From: Carposina sasakii
Lineage: Eukaryota > Arthropoda > Insecta > Lepidoptera > Carposinidae
Length of the DNA: 64,000 nucleotides
Direction of reading: 5' to 3'
Assembly: GCA_014607495.2 (NCBI GenBank)
Contig: CP053148.1
Coordinates: 372,001 to 436,000 of the forward strand
A program made the position numbers and the translations under genes. Under the pieces are notes generated by a model. It searched no databases, was not told the DNA's origin, and worked only from the letters and a program-made list of their open reading frames with translations. The first letter of the stretch is position 1. Every line of letters begins with the position of its first letter. This document shows, one piece after another, positions 55,050 to 64,000 of the stretch.

Positions 55050-55330
55050 CTGTTCCAAAAATGGAGTAGCCGGAACCGCAGGAACGTAAACGAGATCCCA
55101 TAGCCACGTCTAGGATTGCGCGGACAGATGTCAATGATCACTGACAAGCTGCTAACTTATCGTTTGAGAGAATTCCCGAGCTTTCCTATTCCTCGGCACT
55201 AATGACGTGCACGGAACACACACGGAAGTAGATTCAGTTGATGTAGATTCTGTATTCGCTTCAGTACCTAGTGGAAGGCGAGTATCACACTACTGATTTA
55301 TCATTGTTAATAGACGCTTTCTAAGAGTCA
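55050..55330 (-). repeat. Family X, long copy
   Basis: AAATGGAGTAGCCGGAA, GCGCGGACAGATGTCAATG, ATCACTGACAAGCTGCTAAC. One of the most complete copies. Confidence 0.65.
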
Positions 55331-56379
55331 GCGGAGGGTATAGGGCCCGGTGGCGGGCGATCCCTCAATAGAGCTTTCTAAGCCTCTACTAATACAATAC
55401 TGGCACGCGTTTGTCTCACCAGTGGAAGCAGGCGGAAGCTTACTTTATGGTGCCACGTTTATATCATCAAGTTATTTTCCACGTACACACTAGCGACCCT
55501 ATGACAAGTTTAGATAAGTTTGAGCACTATGATACAATGTGTGAGTGACTGTAACTCTGAACAAGTACCATTAATGTTGAGTTACACCACATGGTTTTAC
55601 TCACTGAAAATGCATCATTTTAATTTGATTATCTGCGATGTATATCATGGATGACTCTCATGGGTTTATCGGTTTCTGTGTGATACGTTACTGTTTTTTT
55701 GGACTTCTGACTCGCCATGAGGTTTGATTAGTGAACTTATCTTTATATTGTTTAAAATCTTGTTTTTAGGCATTACGAGTATCTAAGGCCTGATTAAACG
55801 AACTAAAATTTTGGTTCTAAAAACATAAAAAAAAAACGAAAAATTTTTATATTCGCTTTAGAATAACAGTCAGAAGTCAGCACAGCAATAGTTGCCTGGC
55901 GGTCATTTACACCCTGTGTAGAACCGCATAACAATATAGTGTCAGTGATATACTTGCTTTGTTTATTATTGATATGAGAATTGAAAGGGCTTTGCATGGT
56001 GGTGGGTGTTTGTATAGGTAACTATTTAAAGTGAATAGTGTCTTAGAACTTGGAGCTTTGATTGTATTCCTTCTGTCAACCTATTAATATCATTCAAATA
56101 CAGTCTCATGGAAGAATATGAAGCACTAAAACTTAATTAACCACAATCAGCCGTACGTGCGCCCCTTCAGTCGGAAAGTGTGGGTACGATCCCAGCCTGT
56201 ACCACTGAATTTATTTTATGTACGAATTTCAATATAATAAAATTGTTAGTTGTCCGAGGAGGGTAAAACAAACGCCAAATAATTGGCAATATGAGTTTAG
56301 AAAGAAACCATATTGCACCGATCACAAAAATAAGGGGATAAGGGCAGGAAGATGGTGAATCAGTCGTAAGTATTATATA
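55331..56379. other. Non-coding with a family S scrap
   Basis: 56158-56345 resembles family S (CGATCCCAGCCTGTACCACT, GTAAAACAAACGCCAAA). No gene. Confidence 0.45.
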
Positions 56380-56753
56380 CAGGGTGTAAAAAGACAACTT
56401 TGTTCTTTTAATACCTCGTATTCTTTGTAACATCACGATATTTTTTTTCAATGGAAGCACCCCTGGGAAACTACGGGTTTCCAAGATATTGAGGTCCAAA
56501 CTTACATTATTATAATTTTTTTACATAAATCCATCTGTAATCGGTTAACAAACATACCATTTTCAAAGATACTATGTCAATTGTAGGTACATTAGTTTTT
56601 TGCGAATCAAACGAATACATTGCTTGCAATAAAATGACAATATTTTTCAAAAAAAAAATTTTGTTTCCCACGGTTGGTTCCATAGAAGAAAATTATCGTA
56701 ACCTTACAAAGAATACAAGGTATTAAAAAAAAATGTTGTCTTCTTATACCCTG
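56380..56753. mobile_element. TA-MITE CAGGGTGTAAAAAG, copy 2
   Basis: TA-flanked, with the same ends and interior as 48902..49290, in inverted orientation. Confidence 0.85.
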
Positions 56754-57000
56754 TATAGATAGATACTTACAAAAAAAAACAAGAAGCACTTATAAGGAAT
56801 ATGAGTACATGTAGCGCTCGCAAAATCCAGTATTATATTATACTAACCTACTAAAAAAGTTACTTGCGTACTTTAAACAATAAACCCTAAGATCCTATAA
56901 CATATTTATAGCCGCCATATAAAAATATAATGTTTTATTTGATCTTCGCGTAATTTATTTGATGGGTTCCTCTCTAGAGGAATAGTAGTATAAGTACATA

Positions 57001-57374
57001 CAGGGTGATTTTTGGTCGTCAACGTTCCCGAAAACTACGGAATCTCCTCATCATCACGATCATTTTCCTCCATGGAAGCATACCTGGGAAGTGTCTGGTT
57101 TCCAAAATATTAGGGTCCAAAGTTGAGTAAATAGACTGCGTTTTTCTGCATAAATGCATATAGACGCGCGTAGCAGGATTTTTTCACGAAAAATAATTAA
57201 TATCTGTCTATAAAAAAACTAACATAAACACTAGACACTATAAATTTCGCACGATCAAGGAATAAAAAAAAAAATCAAAAAAAAAATCCCAGCATTTTTT
57301 TTGGCATAAACTTACTTTATTTCATGTATAGAATACGTACCCTTCGTTAAAGGTGGCCACAAAAAATCATCCTG
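57001..57374. mobile_element. TA-MITE CAGGGTGATTTTTGG
   Basis: Ends CAGGGTGATTTTTGGTCG and ACAAAAAATCATCCTG, bordered by TA. The interior shares a CATGGAAGCA...CCTGGGAA box with the neighbouring MITE family. A partial inverted copy is at 22330-22478. Confidence 0.8.
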
Positions 57375-57378
57375 TATA

Positions 57379-57764
57379 CTGGGCGTAAAAAGACAACTTT
57401 GTTCTTTTAATACCTCGTATTCTTTGTAACATTACGATAATTTTTTCTATGGAAGCACCCCTGGGATTTCAAGATATTGAGGTCCAAAGTTACATTAATA
57501 TTATCATTTTTTTACATAAATCTATCTGAAATCGATTAACAAACATTTTTTTTTCAAAGATACCATGTCAAAATGTTATAATGTTAGTTTTGTAGGTACA
57601 TTTGTACTTTGAGCATCAAACGAATACATTGCTTGCAATAAAATGACAGTATTTTTTCATAATTTTTTTGTCATTTCCCACGGTTGGTTCCATAGAAGAA
57701 AATTATCGTAACCTTACAAAGAATACAAGGTATTAAAAAAACATCGTTGTCTTTTTACACCCTG
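57379..57764. mobile_element. TA-MITE CAGGGTGTAAAAAG, copy 3
   Basis: Begins 4 nt (TATA) after the end of the previous MITE. Its right end reads GTTGTCTTTTTACACCCTG. Confidence 0.85.
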
Positions 57765-57769
57765 TATAT

Positions 57770-57975
57770 AAGCTTGGTTCCCAAGCATTGGGTAGCCAGA
57801 ACTACAGGATCGCGAATGCAATCCTAGAGCTACGTTTATCATAGCGGGGACAGATGATGAGTGAGAAGTAGTAACTAAGCTCATCGCCTTCAAGTTTACT
57901 TAAAGTTACATACGACATGCACGGAAGGAGATGCAGCTGATGTATTCTAGTCAAGCTTCTGATCTGCAGGGTCTC
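57770..57975 (-). repeat. Family X copy
   Basis: GGGTAGCCAGAACTACAGG, GAAGGAGATGCAGCTGATG, TATTCTAGTCAAGC. Confidence 0.6.
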
Positions 57976-57990
57976 AGTATAATATTAATG

Positions 57991-58227
57991 TTCACATATT
58001 CACATACTACACAACACATTAACCTAGTCCCACACTAAGATCCGTAAGGATCTTGTGTCGTGGGTACTAAGTAACGGTATATAAATACATAGATAAGTAT
58101 AGAAACATCCATGACTCGGAAACAAAAATGAATATTCATCATATCAATGTTTGCACCTATCGGGATTCGAACCCAGGACCTATGGCGTCGTAGGCAGGGT
58201 CACTACCTACTAGACCAATCGGCCGTC
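57991..58227 (-). repeat. tRNA-derived SINE family Z
   Basis: Full copy, with the B box visible on plus as CGGGATTCGAACCC. Confidence 0.87.
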
Positions 58228-58506
58228 AAAGTATAATACATAATATAGGTATGTAGGTAGGTACATAAGGTAAGTGTGACATAGTATGTCAATATTATCA
58301 TTTTAAACTATAGGTATGATTTCGTAACTAAAACAGGATCGCTTGGTTTAGTGTATTCATAATTAAACGGGTTTCCCGCCGAAGTTTCCTAAAGTTACCT
58401 GCCTTACCTAGGTACCATTGGTATAAATTGGTTGAATATACCTAATCTATACAAAATTTATAGAATACGTCTCAAAATAAGCATACCGTGCTATTACAAA
58501 ATAATG

Positions 58507-58660
58507 AAGACCGATTGGTCTAGTAGATAGTGACCCTGCTATCGATGCCATAGGTCCTGGGTTTGAATCCCGATAGGTGCAAACATTGATATGATGAATA
58601 TTCATTTTTGTTTCCGAGTCATGGATGTCTCTATACTTATCTATGTATCTAGTGTGTAAA
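58507..58660 (+). repeat. tRNA-derived SINE family Z, 3'-truncated
   Basis: The head and the part to CTTATCTATGTATCTAGTG only. The B box has one change (GGGTTTGAATCCCG). Confidence 0.85.
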
Positions 58661-58675
58661 TATAAAAAAAATCAA

Positions 58676-59037
58676 ATCTATACATATAATAAAAATGTAA
58701 CGGTTCGCTGTCTGTACATGGAAGATATATGAGATAAAATATTATAGGAGACCTTTATCAACGCAATAGTACCCAAAAGAATGTTTTTTTTTTAAATTTT
58801 TGTCTATTTGTCGGTTTGTCTGTTTCTCGGTTTGTCTGTTTGTCTGTGCGTTTGTGCACGCTAATCTCAGAAACGGCTGAACCGGTTTCGATGCAGTTTT
58901 CAGGAATGTATTGTGACAGGTCCTACTTAACATATATGCTACTTTTTATTATCCCGGGAAAATGTTTTTATCCCGGATAATTTTGACATTCTGTTTTTTC
59001 TGTAGTCCACGCGGACGTTGTCGCGGGCGTCCACTAG
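58676..59037 (+). mobile_element. Non-autonomous Helitron-like element
   Basis: A closer-to-full copy of 34960..35270, ending GTCGCGGGCGTCCACTAG before T. It holds a TCTGTTTGTC-type short repeat at about 58800-58850. Confidence 0.65.
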
Positions 59038-60163
59038 TATTATCTAAATTCTATAGATACTCATATTCCACACAATTGTCAGTCAAATTGGTAGCAGTAA
59101 ATAGACACGATTTTGTTATAATACCGCCTATCTCTGTTAGTTAAAGTTTACACACTATTTAATTAATATCTTGGAAACTACGTAATAAGTACAACATAAA
59201 TCTACCCTACACAAACTAGCAACAAAACAATAAATAAATCTTAACATTTAATGGTAACATTTCCCTCAATGCAGATAACATCATTAATGTCCCCAAATTG
59301 GGTCCAAAGCATGCAACAAGCTTACCCTTGCATTTCGTACCTTGTATATTACACGTAGGGTTGTTTTCAGATTGCAGGGTAAAGGTGACCCTGAGGTTAC
59401 AGGTAAGTCGATGTGGGGAACACGGACTCACGTTAGACCGCTCGGGATTTCTTTATAACGTTACTTTACTATAACTGAACTTGTATATCTCAACTATACC
59501 ATCCAAGGCCCTTGGTGCTCTGCCTATCCCATAAGGGATAAAGGCGTGATTATATGTATGTATGTATGTTACTCGAAGAAAATGTTAGATCTACGTTTGC
59601 TTGGTGTGATAGTAAAGAACAGTAACGAGATGCTAGGTCATCGCCTAAGAGAATGTCTCTGAATTCCTCAGTCGACTCTTACGACATGCAGCTTAATGTA
59701 ATATAGTAAAAAATTTAACTTAATTTATTATAGTAAAAAAATAAAACAAAACCCCGACCCAAAAAAAAGTACGCAGTCATTATGACAAAAGGTTTAAAAT
59801 GCTAAACCGATAATATTTAATTAAAAATTGCATACGTACGGTCAACAGCAGGCCAAGATAACCATTTGCAGTTCAAAATTAGCGGTTATGCCTCCGACAT
59901 AAAGGTGGCACAAAGTCCCGAGTAGATAGTCTGCCATGCTTTAGTTGGTACTTACCTAGTGTTAAAAGTTATTTTTTGCTTTTTATAGGGTTTAGCATTT
60001 TAAACCTTTTGTCATAATAATTGCGTACTTTTTTGGGTCGGGGGTTTTTTCAATTTTTTATTCAATTTTTTATTTTAAAGTTAAAAACCACGCATCAGCA
60101 TAGAAATCTAATTATTTAAATAAAAAATATTATAAAAAAATATTTTTGAAAGTTGATAGAAGT
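59038..60163. other. Non-coding with Y and X copies
   Basis: 59470-59568 is a partial family Y (CTTGGTGCTCTGCCTATCCC, ATGT tail) and 59590-59705 a family X. No gene. Confidence 0.55.
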
Positions 60164-60175
60164 AATATTAAATTT

Positions 60176-60436
60176 CATCATCATCATCAGCCTATTGCAG
60201 TCCACTGCTAGACGTAGGCTTCCCTCAGGGTACGCCACAAGACTGCCATAGAGGGTAATTGCCCATAGTCACCATGCTGGGCAGGCGGGTTGGTGACCGC
60301 AGTTTGTATTTTGGACTATGTTGTCAACACGGGAGGCGCTGCTGCCCACCTATCGGAAATCCTTAATCGCCTTGTACGATACCCACGGGCAGACATGGGG
60401 TGGTACGAATTCTATTCTGCCGGCACCACGCGGCCA
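60176..60436 (-). repeat. Family W copy
   Basis: A 12-bp duplication, AATATTAAATTT, at 60164-60175 and 60437-60448. Confidence 0.87.
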
Positions 60437-60460
60437 AATATTAAATTTATTAATGTAATA

Positions 60461-60683
60461 AACTCACACAACACATTAACCTAGTCCCACACTAAGATCC
60501 CTAAGGTCTTGTGTCGTGGGTACTAAGCAACGGTATATAAATACATAGATAAGTATAGAAACATCCATGACTCGGAAACAAACATCGATATTCATCATAT
60601 CAATGTTTGCACCTACCGGGATTCGAACCCAGGACCTATGGCGTCGCAGGCAGGGTCACTACCTACTACACCAATCGGACGTC
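60461..60683 (-). repeat. tRNA-derived SINE family Z
   Basis: Full copy, again beside a family W element. Confidence 0.87.
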
Positions 60684-62293
60684 ATTGCACGTTACAAACA
60701 ACACAAAACTTAAATAATAATAGAAATAAAAGTTAAGGTCATATATAACCATTAACACGGTAGTACCAACTAATACGATTTAATAAATACAATCACTTAT
60801 CGTCCTAAATAAAGCAGAACCCTCTTTATCGCGGCGACCACGTGTGCGGGTCGCCTCGCTTTCGACCCTGGAGTAAGTAGAGAGAAGAGAAACGACGACT
60901 AATACTTAAGGGTAGGTAAAAAAAGCTTATATTAAAGAAGAAAAATCATATGCAAAAAAATATAAACCAGCAATGTATAACACTTAATGCGCTTATTTGT
61001 ATCACCCATGTCCTTAACTTACACCATCATTACGCATTACATTTCTGTTAATTTAGATCATGATTTTATTCTTGTACATTCATTACAGTATTTATTAAAA
61101 CAAGGAGGGCTGACGTCAAGCAGGCAGCCGGCCGTAAAACAAACGCCAAATCCTTGGCAATGTGAGTTTCGAAAGTAACGCTGACCTCGTAAATAATGGG
61201 ATAAGGGCAGAAAAGGATGATGATTACTTTCATTGTAGTACATGAATTGTGCAGTTGGTTTCTACCTTGTTCCGAACTCAGTCTAAGTACCCTAGGACTT
61301 AGTTAGTGTCTTGTTGTTATAGGCATTTAGTTATAGAATAGGATCCAATTAAACATGATATAAATATGGAAGGCATATTGTAGAACACTTTGTAGAGCAT
61401 TTTAAATAGTAACGATTTTGGAGGGGGACAATTTGGCTTTTAGCCCTTTGTCTGTTTATTTAATTTATGGCAATGCCACATGATTTTGATTCTTCCTCTG
61501 TGAGGCCTCGCTACAGCCTCCAGCACCTCGCGAGGGCCTCGATAAATTCTGTGCGAAACCTTGCCAAAATCAGATTGTACGCCGCACTGCGCTTGCTATC
61601 GATTGGCCTAGCCACGGGGGTAGATAAACCTTATATTTAAATAGCCCAGTATTACCCTAAAAACGTTTTGAACACACCTTCCAATAAATTTTTATGGAAG
61701 AATTACTTAAGAGAATATAACTATTCTTATTCTTACAGCTTAAGTAAAGTTCTTACAGCTTACAGCTAAAGTTTACAGCTTAGTCTACAGCTACCCGTCC
61801 TAAATCTCACAAAATCTGCAATGATCCTTTTACGTATCCTAGATTATTGAATATTATTCGTAAATATATTCGAACAGAACCTTATTTATTCATTATTTTT
61901 AAACTATTTTATTTTATATAAAAACAATTCTACGCATACGTATTCTTGTTGAAGACCATAAATAAATTTTCACGAAATATCCGGTACAGCAAAATGGTCA
62001 GAACTAGGTATTTTAGGGCTATAATAACACGGTATTGCTGACCTCCGCGGCCCCAAGGTTGGGGCTATCGATTGATTCATCATCAACTTATTTCTGACCC
62101 ACTTAAGGGAGCCCTTCGAACTTACTGCAGGTGGAGCAAGGACCCTACCTACCGAAAGGGCACCTTTATAGCCTTAGTTACATAGGTACAACATTGCGAT
62201 AGACGCCGTGTTCACAGATATTCCTACGTATATACGAAAGAAAATTCATCAATTATATATTTAGCATAGCACCATTCCCGCTATGCTTAACAT
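60684..62293. other. Mostly non-coding
   Basis: 61100-61230 holds a family S tail scrap. A GC-rich segment at 60826-60884 borders a strong minus-strand acceptor-like run (see findings). 61480-61640 is GC-richer and looks like an old repeat. No gene that I can define. Confidence 0.4.
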
Positions 62294-62605
62294 CGTGATA
62301 GCTCAGTGATTAAGACGTGCACCTTCCAAGCAGGAGGCGTAAATTTGATCCCGTCACGGCACCCATGAATTTATTTCATGTACAGATTTTAATGTTGTAA
62401 AATTATCACTTAGTTCGTGCCTCGGAAAGAACGTAAAACCGTTGGTCCTGCGTCTGATCTCTCTCCGGTCGTGTCGGCTTTCCATCCCATCGGACTATGA
62501 GAGTGACGAAATAGAGAGCGCATCTGTGTTTTCGCACACACTTGTGCACTATAATATCTCCTGCGTACCTGACTAATCTCCGTAGAGATTGGTCGCCTTG
62601 GCCGA
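62294..62605 (+). repeat. tRNA-derived SINE (family S), copy 2
   Basis: CGTGATAGCTCAGTGATTAA head, then the same series as 32503..32870. The B box is decayed (AAATTTGATCCC). Confidence 0.85.
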
Positions 62606-62644
62606 AAAACTTTCCAAAAATTTTCACGCTTAACATGGATGTAG

Positions 62645-62765
62645 AATGTCTACATAATCACTGACAAGTTGCTAGCTTATCGCCTGAGAGAATGCCCGAG
62701 TTCCTTAGTCGACTCTTACAACAGGTCCGGAAGAAAATGTAGCTGATGTATACTAGTAAAGCCCC
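62645..62765 (-). repeat. Family X copy
   Basis: ATCACTGACAAGTTGCTAGC, TTATCGCCTGAGAGAATG, AGTCGACTCTTA. Confidence 0.65.
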
Positions 62766-63048
62766 GTACAGGGTTAATAAGAAAGGTCAGTTGATTAATG
62801 AATAAATCAGATTTAGGCTATTGCGTGTGTGGAACAAAAATATAGGTAACTGTTATTGACATTTCTATAACGAGAAAGTCCCGAACATACACTGCGGTCG
62901 TGAGATTGACAATTTCTATTAGCGGGGTTTTACTAATATTAACGTAGTACGTTTTAGATATTTGGAAACAGGTAGATATCGACAAAGGGTCACGCAAAAT
63001 AGGATATTGTACGTAAGTCATAATAGATGCATACCATTATGTACTATA

Positions 63049-63512
63049 TAGGGTGTTTGTGACAGCCAGTCAAATATTGATATGGTGACTTCAGATCACG
63101 AATCTGAGGCGAAATACAGTGAAAATTGTCGCAGTAAAATTCCAAAATTTTCCTTTTTTTTTCAATTTCGCAGCGAAAATATTCTGGTGTCCATTTAAGT
63201 AGGCCTTAAATAATGACTTAAAAACAAAATTTTAACCTATAGATAAATTAATTTTCAAAAAACGGTTGCTATTAAAAAAGTTCCATTAACTGATCAACCC
63301 CAAGTGATCCAAAAAAACAGCAATGTTCACACAATAACAAATACGCCCATTTAACTAGTCACATGATCGCCCGATACAATTGGCGCGGAAATCAAACATT
63401 GCGTATAATCAAATAAAAAAATAATTACTTGCGAGTGATAACACTGTCGTATAACTCAAAACAATGATACTTGTTCAGTACATCAGTATTTGCCTGGCTG
63501 ACACACACCCTG
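63049..63512. mobile_element. TA-MITE, uninterrupted copy of 7219..8009
   Basis: 464 bp, bordered by TA. The ends read AGGGTGTTTGTGACAGCCAG and GGCTGACACACACCCTG. It lacks the SINE found in the 7-kb copy. Confidence 0.85.
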
Positions 63513-63514
63513 TA

Positions 63515-63750
63515 CACAGGACACGTCTGTGTTACCAACAATGGTGTAGCCAGAACTGCACGTTTTGTGAAGGAGACCCCACAGCATAGCGAGGCTAGAT
63601 GTAAAGATCACTAACAAGTTGCTAACTCATTGCCTGAGGACTGAGGGCATCCCTAGTTCTGAGACCTTGTGCTTAGTCGACTCTTACGACATGCAAGAAA
63701 GGCGCTGCAGCCAATGTACAGGTATTCTAGTCAAGCCCCACCTAAAAACT
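63515..63750 (-). repeat. Family X copy
   Basis: AATGGTGTAGCCAGAACTGC, ATCACTAACAAGTTGC, GTCGACTCTTACGACATGC. After it the window ends in AT-rich DNA with a Helitron-like end scrap at about 63915. Confidence 0.65.
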
Positions 63751-64000
63751 ACACATTAAAATTTTCATAAAATTGTAGAAAATCCCAACTAACATTAAAA
63801 ATAATTTAATTACGAAAGCAAATTTGTTATTGTTTTTTTACCTATTCACGATTTATAACTTGTTTTTCTGCATACTTATGTATGCCAAATATTTATTAGG
63901 CTACATTCTGTAGTCCCCCCGTGGACGAAGTCGTGTATTTAGTATTCTAGCATTTAAACAGTATCGCCTATTTTTCCAGATATAATTGTGTTTTTGTTAT

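Overview
This is an AT-rich stretch of insect nuclear DNA, almost certainly lepidopteran. The reasons are the many dispersed repeats typical of butterflies and moths (tRNA-derived SINEs, a SINE-like family with an ATGT tail, RTE-type LINE tails, Helitron-like ends closing on CTAG before T), the eukaryotic splice signals, and the lack of any bacterial-style operon. The species cannot be fixed from the sequence.

Host gene content is very small. Two exons on the minus strand look real. One is a first coding exon (42682..42789) with an upstream in-frame stop, a 5-codon upstream ORF and a GTGAGT donor. The other is a 195-nt GC-rich exon (16908..17102) with a strong acceptor and a GTAAGT donor. Both borders are phase 0, so they could be spliced across a 25.6-kb intron filled with mobile elements. 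I do not recognise the protein.

The most structured object is a 4950-bp DIRS-type tyrosine-recombinase retrotransposon (9132..14081, coding on minus). It has inverted terminal repeats, an internal complementary region that copies both outer ends joined head to head, a 3-nt ATT shared by both ends, a gag-like ORF, a damaged RT/RNase H and an intact-looking tyrosine recombinase. Its gag appears to be spliced: a 44-codon first exon is separated from the rest by a 617-nt intron containing four 115-bp tandem repeats. The RT has an in-frame internal deletion of its catalytic core, so this copy is probably defective for self-propagation although its recombinase survives.

The remainder is a stack of dead or non-autonomous elements. 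Several insertions can be ordered because both target-site duplications survive: a SINE inside a TA-flanked MITE (7219..8009); a hAT-like element inside a SINE-like tail inside a LINE-associated array (18517..19354); a hAT-like element inside a tRNA-SINE (21490..22201); a 5'-truncated RTE (53501..54539); and two TA-MITEs standing end to end (57001..57764). LINE remnants occur near 3.9, 4.5, 6.4, 18.1, 26.0-27.1, 30.9 and 53.5 kb. SINE-like families share 3' ends with LINE fragments in the same window, which suggests which LINEs moved them. There is also a 45-bp x 10 minisatellite (47421..47870) and a large near-perfect hairpin (41009..41338). I see no functional rRNA gene, no free-standing tRNA gene and no CRISPR.
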